64,000 bases of DNA from CAVSRC01 sp963762605. Lineage in GTDB: Bacteria; Pseudomonadota; Alphaproteobacteria; Rhizobiales; Kaistiaceae. Below the pieces are notes generated by a model that was not told the DNA's origin, made no database searches, and saw only the letters and a program-made list of their open reading frames with translations. This document shows, piece by piece, positions 48,190 through 58,104 of this stretch (position 1 is its first letter; each line of letters opens with the position of its first letter). Location: the NCBI GenBank assembly GCA_963762605.1, contig CAVXLJ010000017.1:310001-374000 (forward strand). Direction: 5' to 3'. Both the position numbers and the translations under genes were made by a program.

Positions 48190-49377
48190 TCACTCCGCCG
48201 GATTGGGCACGGTGTCTTCGACCATGTCGGTGGTCGGCGGGGGATTGGGCGCCGGCGCCTCGGCCGCCGGCGGGGTTGCGTGGCGCTTGCGGTTCGTCCA
48301 GCCCGCGAGCGTGCCGACAATGCCCCGTGGCAGGAACAGGGTGACCGCGATGAAGAGGCCGCCCAATGCAAACAGCCAGTACGGGGCAAAGACGCCTGAG
48401 GTGAACCAGGTCTTGGCGAAATTGACGATGAGGGCGCCGACGATGGGGCCGACCAGCGTGCCGCGGCCGCCGACGGCACACCAGATGACCACCTCGATGG
48501 AATTGGCGGGTGCGAACTCGCTCGGATTGATGATGCCGATCTGGGGCACGTAGAGGGCGCCAGCGACGCCGGCCATGCAGGCCGACAGCACCCAGACGAC
48601 CAGCTTGTACTTCTCCACCCGATAGCCGAGGAAGCGGGTGCGGCTCTCGGCATCGCGCACGGCGACCAGAACCTTGCCAAACCTGGAGGCGACGACGGCG
48701 CGGCTGATCAGGTAACCCAGCGCCAGCGCCAGCGCCGAGGCGAAGAACAGGGCGGCGCGGGTCGAGTCGGCCTGGATGTTGAAGCCGAGGATGTCCTTGA
48801 AATCGGTAAGGCCGTTATTGCCGCCGAATCCCATGTCGTTGCGGAAAAAGGCGAGCAGCAACGCATAGGTCATCGCCTGGGTGATGATCGACAGATAGAC
48901 GCCGGTGACGCGGCTCCTGAAGGCGAACCAGCCGAAGACGTAAGCCAATACGCCCGGCACGACGAGCACCATGAGGGCCGCGAAGGCGAACATGTCGAAG
49001 CCGTACCAGTACCAGGGCAGATGCTTCCAATTGAGGAAGACCATGAAATCGGGAAGGACCGGATCGGCATAGACGCCGCGCGTGCCGATCTGGCGCATCA
49101 GGTACATGCCCATGGCGTAGCCGCCGAGCGCGAAGAAGGCGCCGTGGCCGAGCGACAGGATGCCGGCATAGCCCCAGATCAGGCCGACGGCGAGCGCCAG
49201 CAGGCCGTAGGTCAGATACTTGCCGATGAGCGGCACCAGATAGTTGGGCACGTGGAAGGGACTGCCGACCGGCGTCCACAGATTGAGCGCCGGGACAAGC
49301 GCGCCGAAGCCGACGATCAGCACCAGGACGATGAGCGCAGTGCGGTCGACGCCGCCGGAGAGAAAGCGGCCGATCAT
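48190..49377 (-). CDS. urtC: Urea ABC transporter permease UrtC
   Basis: The protein has 395 residues and about ten helices, a LivM-like branched-chain permease. GLIWGYAGILSLGHGAFFALGGYAMGMYLMRQIG is the family core. A long loop (about 95-125, FMVFLNWKHLPWYWYGF) is characteristic of UrtC. The cytoplasmic coupling EKYKLVVWVLSACMAGVAGALY is present. It overlaps the urtB stop by four bases. A short C-terminal Pro/Ala tail follows the last helix. Confidence 0.94.
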   Translation of the reverse strand: MIGRFLSGGVDRTALIVLVLIVGFGALVPALNLWTPVGSPFHVPNYLVPLIGKYLTYGLLALAVGLIWGYAGILSLGHGAFFALGGYAMGMYLMRQIGTRGVYADPVLPDFMVFLNWKHLPWYWYGFDMFAFAALMVLVVPGVLAYVFGWFAFRSRVTGVYLSIITQAMTYALLLAFFRNDMGFGGNNGLTDFKDILGFNIQADSTRAALFFASALALALGYLISRAVVASRFGKVLVAVRDAESRTRFLGYRVEKYKLVVWVLSACMAGVAGALYVPQIGIINPSEFAPANSIEVVIWCAVGGRGTLVGPIVGALIVNFAKTWFTSGVFAPYWLFALGGLFIAVTLFLPRGIVGTLAGWTNRKRHATPPAAEAPAPNPPPTTDMVEDTVPNPAE

Positions 49378-50978
49378 GCTTCCACCGCCCGGCCCTTGAG
49401 CGCGAACATGCCGCGCGGGCGCCGCTGGATGAACAGGATGATGAAGACGAGGATGGCGATCTTGCCGAGCACGGCGCCGGCATAAGGCTCGAGGAACTTG
49501 TTGGCGATGCCGAGCGAGAAGGCGCCGACCAGCGTGCCCCACAGATTGCCGACGCCGCCAAAGACGACGACCATGAAGGAGTCGATGATGTAGCCCTGGC
49601 CGAGATTGGGGCTGACATTGTCGATCTGCGACAGGGCGACGCCGGCGATGCCGGCAATGCCGGAGCCGAGGCCGAAGGTGAGCGCATCGACCCAGGGCGT
49701 GCGGATGCCCATGGCCGAGGCCATGGCGCGGTTCTGGGTGACGGCGCGCATCTGCAGGCCGAAGGTGGTGAAGCGCAGCACGGCGAGCAGCAGAACGAAC
49801 ACGCCGATCGAAAAGATGATGATCCAGAAGCGGTTGTAGGTGATCGACAGATTGCCGATCTCGGCGGCGCCCGACATCCAGGAGGGATTGCCGACCTGGC
49901 GATTGTTGGGCCCGAAGATGGTGCGTACCGCCTGCTGCAGGATCAGCGACAGGCCCCAGGTGGCGAGCAACGTCTCCAGCGGGCGGCCGTAGAGGAAGCG
50001 GATGATGCCGCGCTCGATGGCGACGCCGACAATTCCGGCGACCAGAAAGGCGAGCGGCAGGGCGATGGCCAGCGACCAGTCGAACAACCACGGCGCCTGA
50101 GCGCGAATGACCTCCTGTACAACGAAGGTGGTGTAGGCGCCGAGCATCACCATCTCGCCATGAGCCATGTTGATGACGCCCATCACGCCGAAGGTGATCG
50201 CAAGCCCGATCGCTGCAAGCAGCAGCACCGAGCCCAGCGACAGGCCGTACCAGAGGTTCTGCAGCACGTCCCACAACGCCAGCGAACCCTTGATGACGCC
50301 GATCGCCTTGTGCGCCTCGGCGAGCACGGATTTCGGCGCCGTCGGCGGCAGGCTGTTGAGAATCGCCAGCGCGTCCTGGTCGCCGCGGTCGCGAATGACG
50401 CCAACGGCGGCAAGCATGTCGGCTTCGCTGGCGTCGGACGTCGCGAGGATGACGGCGGCGCGCGCCTGAAGCTGCACGCGCTTCACGTCGGCATCCTTTT
50501 CGGCGGCAATCGCCTTTTCCAGCGCCGGCAGGGCGGAGACATCGCGCGACTTGAACACGGCGTCGGCGGCGGCGCGGCGCTTGTCCGGGTCGTGCGCCAT
50601 CAGTTGCAGCGCCCCCATGGCGGCATCCAGCGCGCCGCGCACCAGATTGTTGACGCGGACCTTCTTCAGCCCGAATGGCACGTCGCCCTGGTGCGGCTCT
50701 CCGGTTACGGCAACGATGAGATTGCCGGAGTCATCCTTGATGTAGGCCTGCTTGTCGGAGGTCGCGAAATAGAGGTGGCCGTCCTTGAGCGCCTTGAGGA
50801 TCACCTCGGCGCGATCGCTGCCACTGGCGACGACGGCGTTCACCACGGCGACGGTCTCGGTATAGCTGTCCTTGGAGAGCCCCTGCAGCGCGGCGGCGAG
50901 ATCGTCGGCCGGCGCGGCATTGGCGCCGAGCGTCAGGCCCATCAGGAACAGGATCAGAAGGATCGGCGTGCGCAGCAT
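49374..50978 (-). CDS. urtB: Urea ABC transporter permease UrtB
   Basis: The protein has 534 residues. A signal sequence and an N-terminal periplasmic Ala-rich helical domain (about 22-230, including LKALKDGHLYFATSDKQAYI) precede a LivH-like permease with LAAIGLAITFGVMGVINMAHGEMVMLGAYT and GGVGNLWGTLVGAFSLGIANKFLEPYAGAV. This long N-terminal domain is normal for UrtB. It follows urtA by 79 bases. Confidence 0.94.
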   Translation of the reverse strand: MLRTPILLILFLMGLTLGANAAPADDLAAALQGLSKDSYTETVAVVNAVVASGSDRAEVILKALKDGHLYFATSDKQAYIKDDSGNLIVAVTGEPHQGDVPFGLKKVRVNNLVRGALDAAMGALQLMAHDPDKRRAAADAVFKSRDVSALPALEKAIAAEKDADVKRVQLQARAAVILATSDASEADMLAAVGVIRDRGDQDALAILNSLPPTAPKSVLAEAHKAIGVIKGSLALWDVLQNLWYGLSLGSVLLLAAIGLAITFGVMGVINMAHGEMVMLGAYTTFVVQEVIRAQAPWLFDWSLAIALPLAFLVAGIVGVAIERGIIRFLYGRPLETLLATWGLSLILQQAVRTIFGPNNRQVGNPSWMSGAAEIGNLSITYNRFWIIIFSIGVFVLLLAVLRFTTFGLQMRAVTQNRAMASAMGIRTPWVDALTFGLGSGIAGIAGVALSQIDNVSPNLGQGYIIDSFMVVVFGGVGNLWGTLVGAFSLGIANKFLEPYAGAVLGKIAILVFIILFIQRRPRGMFALKGRAVEA

Positions 50979-51057
50979 GGGGTTTCAGCAGACCGTCTTT
51001 TCACAAAGGGACCGGACGGGACGGGCTGCGTCCCGTCCGGCAGTCGTCACGCGGGGG

Positions 51058-52371
51058 TTATTTCGAAGCTGTCTGCTCGCCGCCGCACTTTCCGGTCTTG
51101 ACGTTGAAGTTGCCGCAGGAGAGCGGGGCACGCCAATCGGAGATCAGGTCCTTGGAGCCGGGCAGATAGTCCGACCAGGCGTCGCCGGGGACTTCGCCGG
51201 GCGACTGCCAGACGACGTTGAACTGCCCGTTGTCCTGGATCTCGCCGACCAGCACCGGCTTGGTGATGTGGTGGTTCGGCATCATGGTGGCATAGCCGCC
51301 GGTGAGGTTGGGCACGGTGATGCCGACCATCGCCGGGATGACCTTGTCGGGATCGGTGGTGCCGGCCTTCTCGACCGCCTTCACCCACATGTTGAAGCCG
51401 ATGTAGTGGGCTTCCATCGGGTCGTTGGTGGTGCGCTTGTCGTTCTTCGTCCAGGCGTGCCATTCCTTGATGAAGGCCGCGTTGGCGGGCGTATCAACGC
51501 TCTCGAAGTAGTTCCACGCCGCCAGGTGACCGACGAGCGGCTTGGTGTCCATGCCCGACAGCTCTTCCTCGCCGACCGAGAAGGCAACCACCGGGATGTC
51601 GGTCGCCTTGATGCCCTGGTTGCCGAGTTCCTTGTAGAAGGGAACGTTGGCATCGCCGTTGATGGTCGAGACCACCGCGGTCTTCTTGCCGGCCGAGCCG
51701 AAGGCCTTGATCTTCGACACTTCGGTCTGCCAGTCGGAGAAGCCGAACGGCGTGTAGTTGACCATGATGTCCTCGGGCGCGACGCCCTTGGCCTTGAGGT
51801 AGGCCTCGAGGATCTTGTTGGTGGTGCGCGGATAGACGTAGTCGGTGCCCTCAAGCACCCAACGCTTCACCGAGCCGCCGTCGGCGCTCATCAGATAGTC
51901 GACGGCCGGAATCGCCTGCTGGTTCGGCGCCGCGCCGGTATAGAACACGTTGCGCTCGCTCTCCTCGCCCTCGTACTGGACGGGATAGAAGAGGATCGAG
52001 TTGAGCTCCTTGAACACCGGCAGCACCGACTTGCGGCTGACCGAGGTCCAGCAGCCGAACACGGCGGCCACCTTGTCCTGGCTGATCAGCTCGCGCGCCT
52101 TCTCGGCGAAGAGCGGCCAGTTGGACGCCGGGTCGACGACGACCGGCTCGAGCTTCTTGCCGAGCAGACCGCCCTTCTTGTTCTGCTCGTCGATGAGCAT
52201 CAGCATGACGTCTTTCAGGGTGGTCTCCGAAATCGCCATGGTGCCCGAGAGCGAATGCAGGATGCCGACCTTGATCGTGTCGTCGGCAGCCCGGGCCGAC
52301 GTGGCGAGCGGCAACGCTACGGTGGCCGCCAGCGCCAGTGAGCCGAGGAACCGGCCCATCGTTGTGAACAT
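51058..52371 (-). CDS. urtA: Periplasmic urea-binding protein UrtA
   Basis: The protein has 437 residues with a signal peptide (1-28, ending ARAAD). DTIKVGILHSLSGTMAISETTLKDVMLMLIDEQNKKGG is the UrtA opening, and FGCWTSVSRKSVLPVFKELNSILFYPVQYEGEES is diagnostic for urea- or amide-binding members. The start follows AGGAGA. It leads the urt operon, which imports urea at low concentration under nitrogen limitation. The hybrid kinase gene is divergent from it. Confidence 0.95.
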   Translation of the reverse strand: MFTTMGRFLGSLALAATVALPLATSARAADDTIKVGILHSLSGTMAISETTLKDVMLMLIDEQNKKGGLLGKKLEPVVVDPASNWPLFAEKARELISQDKVAAVFGCWTSVSRKSVLPVFKELNSILFYPVQYEGEESERNVFYTGAAPNQQAIPAVDYLMSADGGSVKRWVLEGTDYVYPRTTNKILEAYLKAKGVAPEDIMVNYTPFGFSDWQTEVSKIKAFGSAGKKTAVVSTINGDANVPFYKELGNQGIKATDIPVVAFSVGEEELSGMDTKPLVGHLAAWNYFESVDTPANAAFIKEWHAWTKNDKRTTNDPMEAHYIGFNMWVKAVEKAGTTDPDKVIPAMVGITVPNLTGGYATMMPNHHITKPVLVGEIQDNGQFNVVWQSPGEVPGDAWSDYLPGSKDLISDWRAPLSCGNFNVKTGKCGGEQTASK

Positions 52372-52688
52372 GCGTGAACTCTCCTCTTGACGTCGCCTGC
52401 GGGAGGGCAGGACGTTCGTTGGTTCGGCGTGTTGCGCGACGGCCGCCCCTTGGCGCCGGACCCCTCATGCACTCGGCATGCCATCGCCGGACCGTTTGGC
52501 CGTCAGCTGAACCTTCGGACAGTTCGTGCGCGCGCGCATATACGTCGATTGACGTAGACCGGGTCGCTCGCGCGGCGTGAATTCCCGCTGGGCGCGGCCT
52601 TATTCGAAGGCGGCGGCCCGCATCTTGCATCGCCAAAAGGCAGCGATTATCGGCAGCGTGCAGAGAAATCAGGCAGGGGCGAGGACTG
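52372..52688. promoter_or_regulatory. Divergent region between urtA and the NCS1-kinase gene
   Basis: This 317-base stretch must contain the promoters of the urt operon and of the sensor kinase. It carries an inverted repeat TACGTC-GATT-GACGTA (52541-52556) next to alternating GC/CGCGCGCAT. I do not find a clear sigma-54 element (GG-N10-GC with TTGC) on either strand. No gene is supported inside it. Confidence 0.55.
52541..52556. promoter_or_regulatory. Inverted repeat upstream of urtA and the kinase gene
   Basis: TACGTC and GACGTA are exact inverted copies separated by GATT. It lies about midway between the two divergent genes and is a candidate binding site for the LuxR-type response regulator encoded downstream. 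Confidence 0.5.
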
Positions 52689-55600
52689 ATGACGGGGCGA
52701 CAGAGAATCCTGCCGGTCCGTCGCGAATATAATCGCTGGGTCGCCAACCAGACGCTGGAAGATTATGCGCTGCGCTTCACCGCCAAGAGCGCTCGGCGCT
52801 GGTCGACGCCGCGGGTGGCGCAGACCGCCATCGGCGCCATCTCCTTCCTGGCGCTGGAAGCGATCGGCGGCTCGATCACGCTCTCCTACGGCGTCACCAA
52901 TACCATCGCGGCCACGATCGTCGCCGGCATCCTTTTGTTCCTCACCGGCGTGCCGGTGGCGCGTTACGCCTCGCGTTATGGCGTCGATATCGATCTGCTC
53001 ACCCGCGGCGCCGGCTTCGGCTATATCGGCTCGACCATCACCTCGCTGATCTACGCCACCTTCACCTTCATCCTGTTCGCCATCGAAGCCTCGATCATGT
53101 CGACTGCGCTGCAGGTGTGCTTCGGCGTTCCGCTGCCCATCGGCTATGTCATCAGCGCCGTCGCGGTCATCCCGCTGGTCACCCACGGCATGACGCGAAT
53201 CAGCCGTTTCCAACTCATTACCCAGCCCCTGTGGATCGGCCTCAACATCCTGCCGGTCGGCTTCATCGCCTGGCAGGACTGGGGGAGCTTCGAGATCTGG
53301 CGCAACTTCCCCGGCCTCGGCGGCGGCGACGCCGGCTTCGACCTGTTGAAGTTCGGCGCCGCGGCTTCGGTGATCCTGGCGCTGATGCCGCAGATCGGCG
53401 AGCAGGTGGACGTGCTGCGCTTCATGCCCGTCGGGGGCGCCAGCAAGCGCGGCTGGATCGGGGCGCTGCTCGCCGGGCCCGGCTGGGTGGTGCTCGGCGC
53501 ACCGAAACTGCTGTTCGGCTCGTTCCTGGCGGTCCTGGCGCTCAGCCACGCCGTGCCGGCCGAGCACGCCGCCGAGCCCGCCCAGATGTACCGGGTTGCC
53601 TTTGGTTACGTCATTCCGTGGCGGGATTTTGTGCTGCTGTTGACCGCCGCCTTCGTGGTGGTGTCGCAGCTCAAGATCAACGTGATGAACGCCTATGCCG
53701 GGTCGCTGGCCTGGTCGAACTTCTTCTCGCGGCTGACCCACTCGCATCCCGGCCGCGTCGTCTGGCTGGTCTTCAACGTGGCGATCGCGCTGGTGCTGAT
53801 GGAACTCGGCATCTACACGGCGCTGGAGATGATCCTCGGCCTGTTCTCGATCGTCGCCGTCGCCTGGCTGGGCACCATCGTCGCCGACCTGACCATCAAC
53901 AAGCGCCTCGGCCTGTCGCCGCCCGGCATCGAGTTCAAGCGCGCCCACCTCTACGACATCAATCCGGTCGGCGTCGGTTCCATGGGCATATCGGCGGCGC
54001 TGGCTCTGTTCTCCGCTACCGGCGTCTTCGGCCCGACGGCGAAGGCGCTTGCCGTCTTCATCGCGCTGTTGGTGCCCTTCTTCGCCGCGCCGGCGATCGC
54101 CTGGGCGACCAAGGGCAAGTACTACCTGGCCCGCAAGCCGCGGGCGAAATGGCAGGGGCGCAGCGAAATCCGCTGCACCGTCTGCGACCTCGAATTCGAG
54201 CCCGAGGATACCGCCTATTGCCCGGCCTATTCGGGGCCGATCTGCTCGCTGTGCTGCTCGCTCGATGCCCGCTGCAACGACCTGTGCAAGCCGAAAGCGC
54301 GGCTCCAGGCGCAGGCGGCCAGCGTCGTCGCCGCGTTGCTGCCGGCCTCGCTCACCGCGCGCATCAGCCCGCGCATCGTCCAGTTCTTCGGCCTGCTCAC
54401 CGTCTTCATGCTGCTCATCAGCGCCGCGCTCTGCCTTGTCTATTTTCAGGTGACGAGCGCCGCCCCGGCCTATGCCGACACGGTCGCCCGCTCGCTGTGG
54501 GCGGCCTTCTTCATCCTCCTGATCGTCGCCGGCATCCTCGCCTGGTTCCTGGTTCTGGCCCATGAGAGCCGCCGCGTCGCCCAGGAGGAATCGGCGCGCC
54601 AGACCACACTGCTCCTGCGCGAGATCGAGGCGCACAGCCGCACTGACGCGGCCTTGCAGAAGGCCAAGGAGGTGGCCGAGGCCGCCAACCTCGCCAAGAG
54701 CCGCTACCTGGTGGGCTTGAGCCACGAATTGCGCACGCCGCTCAACTCGGTCTTCGGCTATACCCAGATTCTGGAACGCGACGCCGCGATACCGCCTGAG
54801 CAAAAAGGCCGCGTTCACGTCATCCGGCGGAGCGCCGAGCACCTCTCCGGCCTCATCGATGGCCTGCTCGAAATCTCCAAGATCGAGACCGGCCGCCTGC
54901 AGCTGCAGAGGAACGAAATCCATCTCGACGAGTTCCTGACCGACATCGTCGAGATGTTCCGGCCGCAGGCCGAAGCCAAGGGGCTGGCCTTCCACTACAT
55001 CAAGCCGGAGACCATGCCGGAGATCGTCTCCACCGACGGCAAGCGGCTGCGCCAGATCCTGGTCAACCTGTTCTCGAACGCCATCAAGTTCACCGAGAGC
55101 GGCCACGTCGCGCTGAAGATCTCGTTCCGCAGCCAGGTGGCAACGCTGACCATCGAGGACACCGGGGTGGGCATCGCGGCGGAGGACCTGCCCAAGATCT
55201 TCGAGCCATTCGAGCGCGGCACCGCCGAGCGCACCAAGCTGGTGCCCGGCACCGGCCTCGGGCTCACCATCGTCAAGATGCTGGTGAGCCTCATGGGCGG
55301 CGACGTCGCGGTCAGGAGCGAGCCTGGAAGGGGCAGCACCTTCGACATTCGCCTGATGCTCTCCGCGGTCACGCGGAAGCGTCCGTCGGCGGCGCCTCGC
55401 CAGCGCATCACCGGCTATGCCGGCGCGCGCCGCTCGGTGCTGGTTGTCGACGACGATCCCGACCAGCGCGATCTCATCCGCCAGATTCTCGAACCGATCG
55501 GCTTCACTGTTCTGGCAGCGCAAGACGGCGCCGAATGCCTGGCGCTCACCGCCGACCTGCAAGCCCGATCTCTTCATCCTCGACATCTCCATGCCCGGCA

Positions 55601-56040
55601 TCAACGGCTGGGACCTGGCCAAGGTGCTGCGCCAACGCGGCCAGCGCGGCGCCATCCTGATGCTGTCGGCCAATGTCGGCGAAAGCCCGCCGCCGCCCTC
55701 GGAAGAGGACGCCCACGATGCGGTGATGGTGAAGCCGTTCGACGTCCAGCGCCTGCTCGACCGCATCGCCGAGCTCACCGGCCTCGACTGGCAGGACGAC
55801 GCGGCGCCGCAGAAACCCAACGGCACGCCGGCGCCGGCACTGGTCTCGCCCGGTGCGGAGCACGTCGCCGAACTCAAGCGCCTCGGCCGCATCGGCTATG
55901 TGCGCGGCATCGAGAGCAAGCTCGACCAGCTCGACTTGCAAGAGCGTAACCGTGCCTTCGTCGCCGAAATGCGCCGCCACGTGCGCGCCTTCGACTTCCG
56001 CCGCTACACGGCGCGCCTTGAGGAGATCGGCGATGAATGA
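52689..56040 (+). CDS. Hybrid sensor histidine kinase with NCS1 permease sensor domain; frameshifted in the receiver
   Basis: Residues 1-485 form a complete NCS1 (cytosine/purine permease-like) domain with about 12 helices. A Cys-rich segment follows (about 496-538: CTVCDLEFE, CPAYSGPICSLCC, CNDLCK), then two helices (about 562-625), HisKA with H679 in LVGLSHELRTPLN, HATPase with NLFSNAIKFTESG and GTGLGLTIVKM, and a receiver from about 916 (RSVLVVDDDPDQRD). After CLALTADL an apparent extra C near 55560 shifts the frame. The uninterrupted frame would stop at 55949, but the receiver continues as KPDLFILDISMPGINGWDL in another frame to 56040, then a C-terminal Glu/Arg-rich tail. It is divergent from urtA and overlaps a LuxR-type regulator gene. 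Confidence 0.88.
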
Positions 56041-56953
56041 GCCGGTCAAGGCGCGCGACATCGTGCTGGTCGTCGACGATTCGCCGGAGACGCTGGGCTT
56101 TCTCACCGATGCGCTGGAGAAGTTCGGCGCCACGGTTCTGGTCGCCACCGGTGGCGCGCAGGCGCTCGACATCGCCGAGCGCATCACGCCGGACATGGTG
56201 CTCATGGACGCGGTCATGCCGGGCATGGACGGTTTCGAGACGACGCGGCGCATGAAGCGCAACGCGGCGCTCGCCCATGTGCCGGTGATCTTCATGACCG
56301 GCCTCTCCGAGACCGAGAACATCGTCGAGGGGCTCGAATCGGGCGGCGTCGACTACGTCACCAAGCCGATCGTGCTGGACATCCTGTTCGCGCGAATCCG
56401 CGTGCATCTGGCCAATGCGCGCACGGCGCAGAGCGCCCGCCTGGCGCTCGACACCGCCGGGCGGACGCTGCTTGCCGCCAATCGCGACGGCGAAATCCTG
56501 TGGTGCACGCCGCAGGCGGTGAAGCTGATCGAGGAGGCGCTGCCGGGATGGGACGGCGTGGTGGTGCCCGAGCCGCTGCGCACTTGGTTGCGCGGGGTCG
56601 GCGACGCACCGGCCAGCATGCCGGCGCCGCCGACGATCGCCATCGACGAGGCGCGCCGGCTGATCTTTTCCCTGCTCAGCGCCACGGGCGAAAGCGAGAT
56701 CCTGTTCCGCATTGCGATCGACGGCGTCGACGCGCAAACGGCGATCCTGCGCAAGCTCTATGCGGTCACCGGGCGCGAGGCGGAGGTGCTGTTGTGGGTG
56801 GCGCAGGGCAAGTCCAACCGCGACATCGGCGAGATCCTGGGGCTCAGCCCGCGCACGGTGAACAAGCACCTCGAAACAATCTACCAGAAGCTCGGCGTCG
56901 AGAACCGCGCCTCGGCTGCGATCGCCGCCGTCAAGGCGCTCGACGAGCATTGA
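56033..56953 (+). CDS. Response regulator with LuxR-type DNA-binding domain
   Basis: The protein has 306 residues. The receiver has acidic DD at 15-16, phospho-acceptor D59 in MVLMDAVMPGMDG and Lys in VDYVTKPIVLDIL. A middle segment (about 130-235) resembles a PAS-like linker. The C-terminal helix-turn-helix is YAVTGREAEVLLWVAQGKSNRDIGEILGLSPRTVNKHLETIYQKLGVENRASAA. It overlaps the kinase gene by 8 bases, so it is its cognate partner. Probable targets are the urt operon and itself (inference). Confidence 0.93.
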   Translation: MNEPVKARDIVLVVDDSPETLGFLTDALEKFGATVLVATGGAQALDIAERITPDMVLMDAVMPGMDGFETTRRMKRNAALAHVPVIFMTGLSETENIVEGLESGGVDYVTKPIVLDILFARIRVHLANARTAQSARLALDTAGRTLLAANRDGEILWCTPQAVKLIEEALPGWDGVVVPEPLRTWLRGVGDAPASMPAPPTIAIDEARRLIFSLLSATGESEILFRIAIDGVDAQTAILRKLYAVTGREAEVLLWVAQGKSNRDIGEILGLSPRTVNKHLETIYQKLGVENRASAAIAAVKALDEH

Positions 56954-56967
56954 GATCGGGGGCCAGA

Positions 56968-58008
56968 CTACCCAACAATTTCCATGATTGTGGGCCAAAG
57001 ACTTGCTAGCAGCTCGTGGGCAGGCATGTTCAGGAGGCGTAATCTCTCTGGGTGAACAAGCAACGATTCGGAGATTAACCGACCCACGGCACCGTTGTTT
57101 TCGTCATGAATACCCTGCTTCGTTGCAAGGACTGTCGGCTCCGGGTCATTTCGCGCGTCCCTTTGTTCGCCTATCGACAGAAGCTCCATGTTTTGCCTGT
57201 GGTATCCAAAGCCGAGGAACACCACCAAGTGCGCGTTTCTCAGTGCGCCCGATATTTCCTCTCCCAGTGAGGTGTCCGTGAAACCCTCGGTGAACGTGCG
57301 TATGTTGTTGGCCGCTCGGACGATTATTTGGTGGCGATCCGTCCTCTGGCCAAACCAGATGCCGTCCTGCGCCTGCCAGGGCAGCGGCCCCAAACTACCA
57401 TAGGGGCGAAGGATTCGAAGCTTGGCGACCGCCGACCTCGCCGCTTCTTCATCGGCCGCGCCGTGGCGCTGAAGGCTCAGATAGAGGAATTGTTCGAGAC
57501 TTCGATCATAGTTGAAATTGATGATGGCCACGTTGTCGAAAGCCGTGTCGATTTCTCCGCGCCGTAGGCCGGCAAGCGCAAGCGACGCGAACTGAAACAA
57601 CCAATTGTCTGGTGGCGGGTCAAAGGCGCTAAGATCTGCCCGGCCCTCGCCGCCGATGACTCCGGACGAGCCTTCCGCATTCAGAATACGGTGGGCAACC
57701 GCCAGCTTCCCAAGACGAACGGCCAACTCGTCAGATGACAGGAAATGCAGAGCCTCGTCGACTGAGGGCTGGAGTTTGAGCACGGGTGACAGCCGGACGC
57801 CCGCCTCACGCATTGGATTGATGTTGCCCCCAGAGACGATTCGCATCGCGTCGACAACATCCGGCGATCCTGAGGCCAGCTCGCTGTAGTGTTTGAAACG
57901 GATGTCGACATCCTTCGCGAGTTGCATTCGCAGCTGGGCACCGGTTGGCAGACCAACTTCCGAGCTGGCTCCAGCACCAACAACAAAGACCACAGGCTTC
58001 CGTATCAT
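56968..58008 (-). CDS. SIR2-like domain protein
   Basis: The protein has 346 residues. The N-terminal FVVGAGASSEVGLPTGAQL is the SIR2 NAD-binding GAGAS motif (11-15). IINFNYDRSLEQFLY contains the family FNYD (165-168), and VVFLGFGYHRQNMELL is the late Rossmann strand. At the place where relatives have LHGS, this protein has RPYGS (Y203 for His). The start at 58008 gives the motif at the usual distance from the N-terminus. It is alone, less GC-rich than its neighbours, and convergent with the response regulator. SIR2-like proteins occur in antiphage NADase systems, but no partner gene is adjacent. Confidence 0.8.
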   Translation of the reverse strand: MIRKPVVFVVGAGASSEVGLPTGAQLRMQLAKDVDIRFKHYSELASGSPDVVDAMRIVSGGNINPMREAGVRLSPVLKLQPSVDEALHFLSSDELAVRLGKLAVAHRILNAEGSSGVIGGEGRADLSAFDPPPDNWLFQFASLALAGLRRGEIDTAFDNVAIINFNYDRSLEQFLYLSLQRHGAADEEAARSAVAKLRILRPYGSLGPLPWQAQDGIWFGQRTDRHQIIVRAANNIRTFTEGFTDTSLGEEISGALRNAHLVVFLGFGYHRQNMELLSIGEQRDARNDPEPTVLATKQGIHDENNGAVGRLISESLLVHPERLRLLNMPAHELLASLWPTIMEIVG

Positions 58009-58104
58009 CGAAAATCGCCTACACATTCGAAGCGCCCGACCAGAGGTGGCGCATCCAATACGCTGCACGATTGTCGGATTTTCAACTAGCGGGGTCGCTG
58101 TTCG

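Noticed and set aside
52372..52688. Sigma-54 promoter for urtA
   Set aside because: I looked for GG-N10-GC with the TTGC context on both strands and did not find a convincing copy.
52647..55892. 1081-codon open frame on the minus strand opposite the NCS1-kinase gene
   Set aside because: Composition is Arg/Asp/Glu/Gly-rich without domains; it mirrors the codon bias of the real plus-strand gene.
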